A stretch of DNA of 64,000 nt from an uncultured Christensenella sp. (GTDB lineage Bacteria > Bacillota > Clostridia > Christensenellales > Pumilibacteraceae), in NCBI GenBank assembly GCA_910577435.1, contig CAJTLV010000007.1, positions 1-64,000 of the forward strand. Reading direction: 5' to 3'. The notes under the pieces were generated by a model. It saw nothing but the letters and a program-made list of their open reading frames with translations. It was not told the origin of the DNA and ran no database searches. This document shows, in pieces, positions 28,591 to 37,286 of this stretch (positions within the stretch are counted from its first letter, which is position 1; each line of letters opens with the position of its first letter). The position numbers were made by a program, and so were the translations under genes.

Positions 28591-28923
28591 TTATGTCGCG
28601 CAACGCGCGGCGGCGGAAACTTCCGCATTTTCAGCACGCCCGTCGCCGCGCTCCGTCTTTCCGTTTTTGCCGCCGCGCGGCGCAAGCGCGGTCTTGATCT
28701 CTTCCGTGTTCGATCTGATGTCTTTGGCGTCGCTCTTTATCTCTTCTGTGTCGGATTTGACCGCCGTCAAAGCGTTCAACCGATCGGTCAGTTCGCCGAT
28801 CGTCCGCATATACCGATTTTCGCGACTGCGGCTGTCTTTCAGCTCGTACACCAATAAGAGACAGAACAGCACCGCCCACACACCGTTTGCGACGACCGTC
28901 GATACGATTTCGTCCATATCCAT
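28591..28923 (-). CDS. BhlA/UviB-type holin-like protein
   Basis: This protein of about 110 residues has one N-terminal membrane helix (ANGVWAVLFCLLLVYEL). It is followed by a charged KDSRSRENRYMRTIGELTD segment, the classic layout of BhlA/UviB holin-like proteins. The rest is a predicted coiled coil and a Gly/Ala-rich tail. The start is uncertain among ATG 28923, ATG 28917 and an upstream TTG; AAGG lies upstream of both ATGs. A second holin-type protein sits two genes downstream, so the element has two membrane-lesion proteins but no recognisable lysin. Confidence 0.75.
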   Translation of the reverse strand: MDMDEIVSTVVANGVWAVLFCLLLVYELKDSRSRENRYMRTIGELTDRLNALTAVKSDTEEIKSDAKDIRSNTEEIKTALAPRGGKNGKTERGDGRAENAEVSAAARCAT

Positions 28924-28961
28924 TACCTTCTTATACAATATATTTCGGGCGGCGGCGACGG

Positions 28962-29129
28962 CTATTTTTTATCCCCGTTTCCGTCGGACCGCACACCTAC
29001 GGCGTTTACGTCAGCCGATTGCAATGCGGACAACTTTTCGGCGATGCTTTTCAGCTTATGTTCCACGACATCCAGACGCAGTTCCGCCTCGCCCATTCTG
29101 GCAGATATACTACCCGCAAATTTTTCCAT
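28962..29129 (-). CDS. Small 55-residue phage-like protein
   Basis: This short open frame is preceded by a perfect GGAGG 6 bases before its ATG. It runs 55 codons from MEKFAGSISARMGEAELRL to a TAG stop. It is probably one amphipathic helix followed by a polar tail (SDGNGDKK). It fills the gap between the tail hub and the BhlA-type gene exactly and keeps the tight spacing of the operon, which supports it as a real gene. It may be a virion minor protein or a holin regulator; function unknown. Confidence 0.65.
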   Translation of the reverse strand: MEKFAGSISARMGEAELRLDVVEHKLKSIAEKLSALQSADVNAVGVRSDGNGDKK

Positions 29130-29142
29130 AACATTCCTCCCT

Positions 29143-30546
29143 CTACGAATAAACGACGGTAAAAGGCGCTATATTGCACCCCGTCCCGTCGGTCTCGACG
29201 GACACGCTTATGGTCTTGCCGCTTATGTTGGGGCGAACGGCACGCATTCCCTTGCATACTTCTGCGGAACGCGATTTCCCGTCGCACTCGACGGTCAGCG
29301 TGAGATCCGCCGTCGAGTTTATATGAATCTCACGCACCGACTTTACGCGCTCCGCGCCGCCGAGATCGGACGCGGGACTTTTCCACTTTTTTACGAGCGG
29401 AACGTCGAACCGTCTTCCGCAACGGGTCACCACGCCCATTCCGTTGCTGTCGTGCGCGACAAACAGATCCTCGCCGTCATATGTCACGGCGTTCATAAAA
29501 TCGATGTCCAGCCCGCGCGATATCGAATACGAACCCGTCGCCGTATCGTAGACGAGCAGACCGTTTGCGCCGTACTCCCCGTCGTTTTCGCAACCGACGG
29601 AGCCGCCGTCCGAAAAGTTCATTCGGCAGGACAGGTAGTATTTTCCGTCGAAGAACGCGCTCGCCGCAACCGCGCCGTCCGCAATAAGTCCGTCGAGAAC
29701 AGACAGTATGCGCACGCACGTATAACCGTCGAACGCATATATACCGTCGCTCGCCAGAAACAGTATTCTGTCGCCGCACCGAGATATGCTATCGGGATAA
29801 ATACGCCCCGCCGAAACGAACAGGTTAGTCACCGAAAACTCGGCTTGATCGGCATACGCCGTCACGCGGCTGATACCGTGATCGCGGAATATGTACACGT
29901 ACCCCGCAAACGACATAACCATATTCATTTCGCCGCGCTCGTCGAGAAGCTCGATAAATCCGCCCGCATCCGTACCGATAGTGAAATTCGTCGGATCTAG
30001 ATCGTCCGAAAAGAACACCTTTGTGGGATCCTCTCTGCTCGTGACGAACAGACGTTCGTAATGCAGCGCCATAGACGAGATCATCGGCGTGTTTTCGCAC
30101 GTCCTGACGCGCACGCCGTCCCAATACATCAGCTTATTTCCCTCCGCAGATATGAGCAACACGTCTTTGGAATCGAGCCTGTAATTGATCATATGCACCG
30201 ACGGCGGCAAGACCTTGCCCGTCAAATACCGTTCCTCGCCCGTGTACGAATCATACACCCTATAATACCCGGACGACGGTATGCGATAAATATATTGATC
30301 TACGTTCGCACCTGCGTCTTCGTTATAATACCGATATACGAAATACCTGTCCGCGTCTTTCGGCACTGCGGGATGCTCGGTTATGCCGTAGCCGTCGCGC
30401 AACGCCCCCGACGTAATGTCGAAGTTGTAGCACAGCGTCGCCGTAGAAAAGTCGATAACGCTTTGATCGTGCTTTACGTCGACGCCGGAGAACGCACCCA
30501 CTCTCTTTCTGTACTTTGTCTTTTGCGGTATCCTGAGCGTACCCAT
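29143..30546 (-). CDS. Phage tail hub / beta-propeller structural protein (P22 gp10-like)
   Basis: This 467-residue protein is made of repeated beta-blade units: LLISAEGNKLMYWDG, ERLFVTSREDPTKVFFSD, YVYIFRDHGISRV, DRILFLASDGIYAFDG and DLFVAHDSNGMG. Proteins of this kind form the tail hub that plugs the portal-adaptor complex in short-tailed phages. It begins with a basic TLRIPQKTKYRKRVG segment typical of such hubs. AAGGAG lies 7 bases upstream of the ATG. It is placed right after the adaptor gene, as expected. Confidence 0.72.
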   Translation of the reverse strand: MGTLRIPQKTKYRKRVGAFSGVDVKHDQSVIDFSTATLCYNFDITSGALRDGYGITEHPAVPKDADRYFVYRYYNEDAGANVDQYIYRIPSSGYYRVYDSYTGEERYLTGKVLPPSVHMINYRLDSKDVLLISAEGNKLMYWDGVRVRTCENTPMISSMALHYERLFVTSREDPTKVFFSDDLDPTNFTIGTDAGGFIELLDERGEMNMVMSFAGYVYIFRDHGISRVTAYADQAEFSVTNLFVSAGRIYPDSISRCGDRILFLASDGIYAFDGYTCVRILSVLDGLIADGAVAASAFFDGKYYLSCRMNFSDGGSVGCENDGEYGANGLLVYDTATGSYSISRGLDIDFMNAVTYDGEDLFVAHDSNGMGVVTRCGRRFDVPLVKKWKSPASDLGGAERVKSVREIHINSTADLTLTVECDGKSRSAEVCKGMRAVRPNISGKTISVSVETDGTGCNIAPFTVVYS

Positions 30547-30577
30547 TGTTTCTCCTTATCGCTATTCCCAATCGACG

Positions 30578-31129
30578 TTACGCCCACACGCGCGGGCGAA
30601 GCGCCGCTCGGCGAGTTATGCGTTTCTTTTCCGATTCCGCCGCGTACCGCCCGTCCCACACCGTAGCTTCGTCGTACCGACCGGTGACCAGACAGAAATT
30701 GCGCGCCGCGAGGTATGCGAGCATATCCGTATCCGCAAGAACGCCCACAGTTACCGCCTCGTCGAGGTTTTTGTCGGTCGGTGCGACGGTATATGTAACG
30801 ACGTACTTCCCGTCGCGCGGAACGGCAATGCCGTCCGTATCGACGGCAAACCGAACGGGTACGCCCGATCTCGTCACACGCCTTATCAGCGACGGCGGCG
30901 GATCGAATGCGTCTAACGGAATTATCTTGCCGTTTGCGCGAAGTTCGCGATCACAGCATACGGGAAATCCGTCCGCGCACGCCTCTTTAATTGCGAGATT
31001 TACGCACCGCACAAGCATCCGAACATCCGCATCGGTCAGTGCGCCGTCCGTGTTTTCGGTCAAAATCCGCTCTATGCTTTCGGCTTGAACCATTGCAGCC
31101 GAAGTTATTGCTATATCTCTAACCGTCAT
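30578..31129 (-). CDS. Putative head-tail adaptor (P22 gp4-like)
   Basis: This 183-residue protein has a helical N-terminus (MTVRDIAITSAAMVQAESI), a conserved-looking DVRMLVRCVNLAIKEACADGFP helix pair (given in pieces) and a C-terminal YLAARNFCLVTGRYDEATVW helix. Size, helical content and position between capsid and hub match the ring adaptors that extend the portal. AAGGTG lies 6 bases upstream. The assignment is from context and general look, not from a strict motif. Confidence 0.6.
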   Translation of the reverse strand: MTVRDIAITSAAMVQAESIERILTENTDGALTDADVRMLVRCVNLAIKEACADGFPVCCDRELRANGKIIPLDAFDPPPSLIRRVTRSGVPVRFAVDTDGIAVPRDGKYVVTYTVAPTDKNLDEAVTVGVLADTDMLAYLAARNFCLVTGRYDEATVWDGRYAAESEKKRITRRAALRPRVWA

Positions 31130-31145
31130 AGTTTCACCTTACGAA

Positions 31146-31433
31146 TCAAATGCAAACCGACGATAGTATCCGTTTCATCGCCCTGTCCTTGCGCTCGCGT
31201 TCGAGCGCGGCGTTTTCGCGTTCCAGCTCTTCGATAAGCTCGCTCGCGCGTTCGGCGCGAGTGTAGAGAACGCGGTTGACCGTGCGCTCGTCAAGCGTTT
31301 CGAACGGCAGAACGAGACAGAGCGTATTCGGATGTGCGCGGCGGTCATGAACCTCGAACTTACCGGACTTATAATTGAGAAAAACAAAGTATCCGTCGTC
31401 GATGGTTTTCAGCCGCCTGCACACGCCGAACAT
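31146..31433 (-). CDS. Small phage-like protein after the capsid gene
   Basis: This is a 95-residue protein if started at ATG 31433. The frame is open further upstream, and a TTG overlapping the capsid stop is another possible start. The first half is a small beta-rich unit (GYFVFLNYKSGKFEVHD) and the second half a charged helix ending in MKRILSSVCI. The coiled helix ERASELIEELERENAALERE could bind a partner. It lies directly between capsid and adaptor, and its function is unknown. Confidence 0.55.
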   Translation of the reverse strand: MFGVCRRLKTIDDGYFVFLNYKSGKFEVHDRRAHPNTLCLVLPFETLDERTVNRVLYTRAERASELIEELERENAALERERKDRAMKRILSSVCI

Positions 31434-31456
31434 ATCGTCGTCTATTACTCGCCCGA

Positions 31457-32599
31457 TCAATAGCGGACTATGCCTGTGAGCATAGCCTGACCGTTGGGCT
31501 TGCCGCATATGAGATCGCAGTATTTGACGAGGGTCGCCGTATAAGTCGGCTTACCTTGATTCTGACGGAGTATTTTTCCGTTCTCCGTCTCCAAGAACCG
31601 CCAATCGCACAGCTGGTGGAGTTTGAACGACTTTGTATTCAAAAGATACATACAGCCGTCGGGAACGAACCTGTCGTACACAAGCGGAATGCCGTTGTAC
31701 GAGATCGTTTTGAATCCGCCCTCGATCTCCGCAACGTCTATATTGCGCCTGTAAGCGCCCATAAACTCGATGAACGAATATTTCACATCCTGTGCGCACG
31801 ATATGAAATCTACGGTAGAACCCGCCTCGTTTTCGAGCGTGTCTATCGCTTCTTGTATCATTATCTCGTCGATGGAGCTGTTCACGTTTTTGGTATACGG
31901 CGTGAGAAAAGGATGAGAACTCTTATCCACCCCGTAAATGCTAGTTCCGTTAAAGAGCGCGCCGATACCGGTTATCTCCTTGTCCTTAGAGCCTTGAACG
32001 TACATAGTATCGCCTGCGGCGACGGACACCGACGGATCGTCGAGCTCGACCTTTTTGGCTTGGCGATCTATGTACTTTATGCGCGCCGTACCCTTTTTCG
32101 TGCCGCTCGACGAATATACGTCGACGACAAGCCCCTCTATGAGGTTGCGCGTGCCGTCGCACACCGGCGTCGCGCCGGAGAACGTGCACAGCTTGCCCGA
32201 ACCGTCGCCGTAAAGCATACGGCCGAGATTGAACTTGGACGCATTCAAAAGTCCTTCAAGTTCGGCGTTGAGAAGATCGGTGAACGCGCCGCGCCCGTCG
32301 GCGGACGCTCGTATCGCCTTATCGGATATTTCGATCTGACCGTAAAGGTTTTTAAGCGTGGTCACAAACTGCATATAGTTGTTCCCGTATGCGCTCGGCA
32401 GATCGCCGTCCTCGTCGCCCGCGCCCACGCCGCCGTTTATACCGAACTTGGCGGCGGTGCGTATCTCCTTGCCCCACACGTCGGCGGAAGTCTGCTCGAT
32501 CTTTGCGAGGAGCGGATTTACGCGCGTATTCAAAAGCTCGGTCACCGTGCCGAGATATACCGACTTCAATGCGTTTTCGGCATTTTGCAATGTTACCAT
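31457..32599 (-). CDS. Phage major capsid protein
   Basis: This is a 380-residue protein with the layout of a coat subunit. The N-terminal helix-rich part is MVTLQNAENALKSVYLG. It is followed by an EQTSADVWGKEI segment, a DGRGAFTDLLNAELEG helix and a beta-rich core. The C-terminal PDGCMYLLNTKSFKLHQLCDW is a signature seen in many coat proteins of phages with a scaffold protein. AAGGAG lies 7 bases upstream. It follows the scaffold gene by 137 bases, a stretch with no other feature. The fold is most likely HK97-type. Confidence 0.85.
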   Translation of the reverse strand: MVTLQNAENALKSVYLGTVTELLNTRVNPLLAKIEQTSADVWGKEIRTAAKFGINGGVGAGDEDGDLPSAYGNNYMQFVTTLKNLYGQIEISDKAIRASADGRGAFTDLLNAELEGLLNASKFNLGRMLYGDGSGKLCTFSGATPVCDGTRNLIEGLVVDVYSSSGTKKGTARIKYIDRQAKKVELDDPSVSVAAGDTMYVQGSKDKEITGIGALFNGTSIYGVDKSSHPFLTPYTKNVNSSIDEIMIQEAIDTLENEAGSTVDFISCAQDVKYSFIEFMGAYRRNIDVAEIEGGFKTISYNGIPLVYDRFVPDGCMYLLNTKSFKLHQLCDWRFLETENGKILRQNQGKPTYTATLVKYCDLICGKPNGQAMLTGIVRY

Positions 32600-32736
32600 A
32601 TTATTTTCTCCTTTTGGTTTTTAATAGGAATTTCGACGATATATTGTGTTACGGTCGACGCCGATAGTGCGCCGCGCCGCGCGCTTTATCGTGCGGCTGC
32701 CGTCCGCGCCGACCGATACGCAATACGATTGAAAGA

Positions 32737-33279
32737 TTATTTGCCGCTTAACAGTTCGTCGGCGAGACGTTTCGCGTCCGCGAGCGTTCTCGGTTTTTTG
32801 GCGGGAGTAAGCACGGCTCTTCCGCACAGCACCGGCGAAGCGTCCGCAAACCCGATTAACTTCTCCTTGTACCGTGCCACGCACGCATCCATTATCTGCG
32901 GAATGTCCGTGAGTAAAGCCGCGAATCTCGCCGCGTCCGCGACTATGGCGTTTAATATATCGTCGTCCGAAAGCGCCGTATCGCAATCGCCGCTTCGCAC
33001 TTGGGCGATTACTTCCGAAGCCGCTTCCCGCTCGGCGGGTCGAGACTCCGAGCCCGACACTCCGTCCGCTTGCGCGTTCGCCGCGCACACATCTATGCCC
33101 GCTCCGCCGTCGTCGATCGGCTGTGCGTCGCAATGCGTGCGCAAGGTTTCAAGCTCCGCTTGTAGCTGTTTTATAAGCTGGCAGCGCTTTGTGAACTCGG
33201 TTTCGAGCGCGTTATAAGCGGACAGCAATGCATCCGCGCTTTCGAATTTTCCGTAATTTTCGATATTTTCCATAATCAA
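32737..33279 (-). CDS. Phage capsid scaffolding protein
   Basis: This is a helical, acidic 180-residue protein between portal and capsid genes, the usual place for a scaffold. The N-terminus has KFESADALLSAYNALETEF followed by TKRCQLIKQL, a coiled-coil opening seen in scaffolds of Clostridia phages. The C-terminus is basic (AKKPRTLADAKRLADELL), as needed to touch coat subunits. The start is probably TTG 33279, overlapping the portal stop and 7 bases after GGAGG. ATG 33273 is the alternative. Confidence 0.72.
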   Translation of the reverse strand: MIMENIENYGKFESADALLSAYNALETEFTKRCQLIKQLQAELETLRTHCDAQPIDDGGAGIDVCAANAQADGVSGSESRPAEREAASEVIAQVRSGDCDTALSDDDILNAIVADAARFAALLTDIPQIMDACVARYKEKLIGFADASPVLCGRAVLTPAKKPRTLADAKRLADELLSGK

Positions 33280-35126
33280 ACAATATCCTCCGTGATCGGT
33301 TCGTTTTGTTGCGGCGCGCCGTTCGATTCGAGCAATGATTTATGTTGCCTTATATGCTCTTTCAGCCGTTCGGCTTTGTCGCCGCCGGTACACTCGGTGA
33401 GCAGGTATCTTACGTGCGCGTCGATATGCAAGCCGTGATCGTCGAACTCGTTGATGTCGTACTTGTCTCGGCAATGCTCGGACTCGGCGCGAGCGGTATG
33501 CACTTGACCCATATCGAGATCGGAGTCCCATCCGCCGTATCCGAGCGCGTCCATAAACCGATGTTTGGCGCTCTCGGTCATCTTGCCGTCAGCTCCCGTC
33601 AAAAGTCCGAGTTTGTAAAGTTCGAACATCATATTCTGACGCATTGCGGGCGTGGACAGAAGTTCGTTGTCCGTCTCGAACACAACGTCGTCGCTCGAAA
33701 TATCGGACGCCGACCACCTCAAAAGTTCTACCTTACCGCCGTTTCCGGCAATGCGGCTGAGACGCGCGTCGGCACCGAACTGTTTGTACAGCCTCAGTAT
33801 GTGCCGCGCTATCTCCCGCGCCGCAAGCCGAACGTATTCGGCAGACATCGACAGCCGCGTATCGTCCTGCTCGATCAGAAGTTGCAACGCAAGCCCGCTC
33901 ATTGCGCTCGACGCGGCTTTGGACGAACGCATAATCTCGCTCACCCCGCTTATCTGCGTAAACTCGTTCATCAGCCGCACTTCTTCCGCATCGAACGCGC
34001 TCGGCACGGTGCCGCAATCGATCATTCGCGGCGGTGTCGCGCCCTGTCTGTACACCAAAATTTTTCCGGGCGATATTCCCTCCTGTTCGAGATTGTCGAT
34101 GTCTACCGATCCGTCCTCGACAGCCATTACGCCCATAGCGAGCCTGTTCATAAACTCGTGTTTGCGGTTTTTGACGGCATTGTACGCGCGTTGCACGGGT
34201 ATGGCTCGTTCGACTATCGACGCGCCGAAAAAGCACCCCACGTTCTCTAACGCCGCCTGTTTGACGAACGGCAGTACGCGCTTTCCGTCTGCGCCGTTGA
34301 CATACGGCAGCCCGCCGTAACGCAAAAGAACGCCGTTGGCGACGACGGCATACTCGCCCTCCGGTCTTTCTCGCGTGGGCAACGAAAACCGCTCTATTAG
34401 CACGGCACTGTTTTCCGCTTCGCCCGATGTAAACTTATTGACCGAACTGCCCGCCGTAAGACCGCCTCCGACTGACACCGCAGACAGCGCGACGACCTCG
34501 CTCGGTTCTGGATCGACCGATTTGCCGTAAATGCGTTTCAGCTCCGCAACGTCGACCGCACGTGCGCGTATAACCGACCGACAGTCTTTGATACTCTGCG
34601 AAAACAAACTGTCGGGATAAATCTCGAATGGCGGCACGACGGAAACGCACACATCGCCCTCGAACACACCGTCGCCCACATCGAGTCCCGCGTTGTCGTC
34701 CCACCCTACGAAATAGAACGCCGTGCCGCACACCTCCGACCACATTGTGCCCTCTGTGAGTATTGCGTCCATATCGAGTTTGTCGCACGTCGACGATAAT
34801 ATCTTCGACGCGCTTTTAGCGGTTTTTACGTCATCGTCGTCGGATGAAAACGGACGGACGGTGAGCGTGGGGCGCACGGTATTGAGCTTGGCTTGCCGCG
34901 TCTCCACAAGCGACGAAATATGATTGAATACCTCGCGCTCCTGCCAGTAATAGTCGCGCTCTACGTCCGTTATATCGCCCGACGCCTGCGCCGTGCAATA
35001 CTGATTGCCCATATAGAAATTGATGTTGAGCCGCCACTGCGTCTCGAACGGTCGCCGCGCCTCCGCACGCGACGCAAAGTCGCGTCTGATGTCGGCGATT
35101 ATATCTTCTTCGTAGCTTTTTTTCAT
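33276..35126 (-). CDS. Phage portal protein (P22-like)
   Basis: This 616-residue protein forms the dodecameric DNA port of the capsid. The opening region (EDIIADIRRDFASRA, then RPFETQWRLNINFYMGNQY) and EREVFNHISSLVETRQAKL are typical of the P22-type portal group. A long helix and a C-terminal part with MQNMMFELYKLGLL-like sequence (here MRQNMMFELYKLGL) follow. The length is close to short-tailed phage portals. The start has GAGGT 5 bases upstream. It overlaps the scaffold gene by 4 bases. Confidence 0.85.
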   Translation of the reverse strand: MKKSYEEDIIADIRRDFASRAEARRPFETQWRLNINFYMGNQYCTAQASGDITDVERDYYWQEREVFNHISSLVETRQAKLNTVRPTLTVRPFSSDDDDVKTAKSASKILSSTCDKLDMDAILTEGTMWSEVCGTAFYFVGWDDNAGLDVGDGVFEGDVCVSVVPPFEIYPDSLFSQSIKDCRSVIRARAVDVAELKRIYGKSVDPEPSEVVALSAVSVGGGLTAGSSVNKFTSGEAENSAVLIERFSLPTRERPEGEYAVVANGVLLRYGGLPYVNGADGKRVLPFVKQAALENVGCFFGASIVERAIPVQRAYNAVKNRKHEFMNRLAMGVMAVEDGSVDIDNLEQEGISPGKILVYRQGATPPRMIDCGTVPSAFDAEEVRLMNEFTQISGVSEIMRSSKAASSAMSGLALQLLIEQDDTRLSMSAEYVRLAAREIARHILRLYKQFGADARLSRIAGNGGKVELLRWSASDISSDDVVFETDNELLSTPAMRQNMMFELYKLGLLTGADGKMTESAKHRFMDALGYGGWDSDLDMGQVHTARAESEHCRDKYDINEFDDHGLHIDAHVRYLLTECTGGDKAERLKEHIRQHKSLLESNGAPQQNEPITEDIV

Positions 35127-35227
35127 CGTGACCTCTTTTTAATTACAATGCGCAATCGGATCGCGGCGGATAAACAACAAGATACTAACGATCCGCTCGC
35201 CCGCCTCGAATGCCGCATTCCGAATAC

Positions 35228-35434
35228 CTAATTCTTGCTTTTTTTCTTCGCCGTCTCTACCGACTTCGGCACGATGACCGCGCCGATAGCCGAATGCAGT
35301 TCCGCAAGACATTTATCGCACACGTTAATACAGCCGCGAATGCCCACGCGGTCGGGTTTTACCGTGCGCGTCGCGCGGTTACGGCATACGCCTATGTCGC
35401 ACTTCATATTCCGCTTGCAATCGATGATTTCCAT
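35228..35434 (-). CDS. Small Cys-rich phage-like protein
   Basis: This 68-residue protein has CDIGVC near residues 12-17 and CINVCDKC near 35-42, five cysteines in all that could hold a zinc ion. The tail is Lys-rich. Start ATG has GGAGG 5 bases upstream. It lies between the terminase group and the portal. Small zinc-finger proteins here are sometimes DNA-binding accessory factors of packaging; this is inference. The 100-base gap to the portal shows nothing. Confidence 0.6.
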   Translation of the reverse strand: MEIIDCKRNMKCDIGVCRNRATRTVKPDRVGIRGCINVCDKCLAELHSAIGAVIVPKSVETAKKKSKN

Positions 35435-35453
35435 AATACCTCCGTATATAAAA

Positions 35454-35720
35454 TTACAGCTTTTTATTTTCGCTTTCCAAAAGCTCGCCGAGCAATCTGT
35501 TCTTTTCGAGCGCGAGTTGCTCGTCGGTAAGCTCGTCCACTCCGCCGTCGTCCATTATCATTTTAGCGGCGGTCATATCGGGCGGCACGTCCTTGACGGT
35601 GACGCGCTTTTTAACAAGTTCGAGCGCACCGTCGACTACCGCATAGTCCTCTACGGTCTCCGTCGCCGAATAACCGCGCGCGCGTTTGACCACCGCCTCC
35701 AAAATATCGTCACGTATCAA
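35454..35720 (-). CDS. Small protein next to terminase, possible small-terminase-related
   Basis: This 88-residue protein has a TTG start with GGAGG 8 bases upstream. The sequence RGYSATETVEDY, then VKKRVTVKDVPPDMTAAKM, resembles the C-terminal region of some small terminase subunits (TKEVPPD-type motif), but the DNA-binding half of a full small subunit is missing. The C-terminal third is acidic (DELTDEQLALEKNRLL). It may be a reduced small terminase, which would matter for what DNA the particle packages. Confidence in this function is low. Confidence 0.55.
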   Translation of the reverse strand: MIRDDILEAVVKRARGYSATETVEDYAVVDGALELVKKRVTVKDVPPDMTAAKMIMDDGGVDELTDEQLALEKNRLLGELLESENKKL

Positions 35721-35757
35721 TTAAACATCCTCCACATCGCGCGATAAACGCGGCAAC

Positions 35758-37188
35758 TCATCTTGCCGCGCGTTTCCTAACGACGGCAAGCCTGCGAATG
35801 AGCCGTTCCTTGTCCAGCGCTATATCGCTTTTCGGCTTGTCCGCACGCGGCGGCAACGGACGGCTCATAAGATAATATCTAAGCTCGTCGAGGCAGTGGT
35901 CGTCCGTTTTTACAGGGCGGTCGCCGTCGCCCCAACGGTACGATTTAAGCTCGCGAATGAGATTGACGCAGGTGTCGAATATATAAAGTCGCGGCTTGCC
36001 GTCTGTCATCAGATACTGTTTGACCCTGTTTATGCCCGTATACAGATCCTTATTGACGCGCGTATCCACCAAGATTCCGCCTTCGCAGAACAGCTCCGCC
36101 ACGGATTTTTCGGCATTGAGAGTATGTTGAGATGCGGCGCTGTCGATGAGCGCTTCGATACGCCCCTTGCCGTCGGTGTGCCACGAGAGCGCCTTGCAAA
36201 CGCCCTTAATGGCACGGCAGTGCCAGTCGCACGACTTACCCGCCTCGAAATGCTCCGCCACGACGTACACGTTCCCGTCGTAGTCTACGGCGTACCAATG
36301 ACAGGACAGCGGATTGTTGAGTCCGGGATCTATGGACAGTCTGTCCTGCCACTCGCGCGGCACGTCGAACGGCGCTATCACGTGCACGCGCTCGTCGAAC
36401 TCGGTATACACCGCGCCGCGAGCGTCTACAAACCGACCGTACCGCCGAACTTCACGTTCCTGTTCGGTCATCGCCGCCGACACCCGCGCGACCTCGTCCG
36501 CGTCGAGATAGGGATTGTCCGACCACTCCATAAAGATATGCCACACTTCGGGATCGTTAAGCGAGTTGAGATATATCCGATCGTATACGAACGTCAATCC
36601 GAGTAGCGGCGTCATCGTACCGTATATAAGTCCTTTCTTGTCGACAACGCGCATAGCGCACTCGTCGTATATGTCTTGCGGCGGCTCTTCGTCGAACCAC
36701 ACGTAATCGAGCGACGCGCCCGCAAACTTGTCTCTGCCCGCCTCGCAAGTCTTGAACCCGATAGTGCTGATCGACCCGAACACGTTCTTGACGGCTATGT
36801 AATCTATTACGCCGCCCGACGGATTGGTGCTCTTTCCGCTCTCCATAACTATGTCGGCGATCCAATCCGGATCGAGATAGCCGAGAATTTTCTTTTGCGC
36901 AACGTCGCGCTGAACACGCCTGCTCAGACTGACTACCCACCCGCTCGTCGGCTTGTTTTCACGGTACGGGTGGATGCCCCGCGCGAGCCACACCGTCTCT
37001 ACAGCGCCGCATTCGGTCTTACCCGTGCGGTTGCCGCCGAACACCCAACGGTTGCGCTTAGAACATTTATGGAACTCCATCTGCTTCAAATGGATCTTGT
37101 CGGTGTTGTACCGCGCGAGCGTACTGTTCTTATATCTGCGCTTTTGCTCCCGCTCGATGTCGAGTATTTTTTTTATCGTTCCTTTCAT
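35758..37188 (-). CDS. Phage terminase large subunit
   Basis: This is a 476-residue ATP-driven DNA packaging motor and nuclease. Walker A is GGNRTGKT (residues 51-58) and Walker B is VWFDEE (163-168), with the coupling motif near YGTMTPL. The C-terminal RNase H-like nuclease has Asp in LSIDPGL, LIDSAA and TDDHCLDEL. All key acids are present, so it looks functional. The layout is that of P22/headful-type motors. ATG 37188 follows a GGGGTG site; a GTG two codons earlier is possible. No canonical full small terminase gene precedes it. Confidence 0.9.
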   Translation of the reverse strand: MKGTIKKILDIEREQKRRYKNSTLARYNTDKIHLKQMEFHKCSKRNRWVFGGNRTGKTECGAVETVWLARGIHPYRENKPTSGWVVSLSRRVQRDVAQKKILGYLDPDWIADIVMESGKSTNPSGGVIDYIAVKNVFGSISTIGFKTCEAGRDKFAGASLDYVWFDEEPPQDIYDECAMRVVDKKGLIYGTMTPLLGLTFVYDRIYLNSLNDPEVWHIFMEWSDNPYLDADEVARVSAAMTEQEREVRRYGRFVDARGAVYTEFDERVHVIAPFDVPREWQDRLSIDPGLNNPLSCHWYAVDYDGNVYVVAEHFEAGKSCDWHCRAIKGVCKALSWHTDGKGRIEALIDSAASQHTLNAEKSVAELFCEGGILVDTRVNKDLYTGINRVKQYLMTDGKPRLYIFDTCVNLIRELKSYRWGDGDRPVKTDDHCLDELRYYLMSRPLPPRADKPKSDIALDKERLIRRLAVVRKRAAR

Positions 37189-37234
37189 TTTCACCCCGAA
37201 AGACGATGAAGCGTTTGACCCGATTCACGCATTT

Positions 37235-37278
37235 ACGTCAAAAGACGTCTTAATCCGTGCCCGAAAACGCGGTAAAAT
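37235..37278 (+). promoter_or_regulatory. Palindrome and probable promoter in front of the SH3b gene
   Basis: ACGTC-AAAA-GACGT (37235-37248) lies between the divergent terminase and SH3b genes. It is followed by TTAATC, 17 bases, TAAAAT (37250-37278). The -10 box is only 8 bases from the SH3b ATG, so this mRNA may be leaderless. The palindrome could be an operator acting on both directions. Confidence 0.45.
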
Positions 37279-37286
37279 AAACACCT

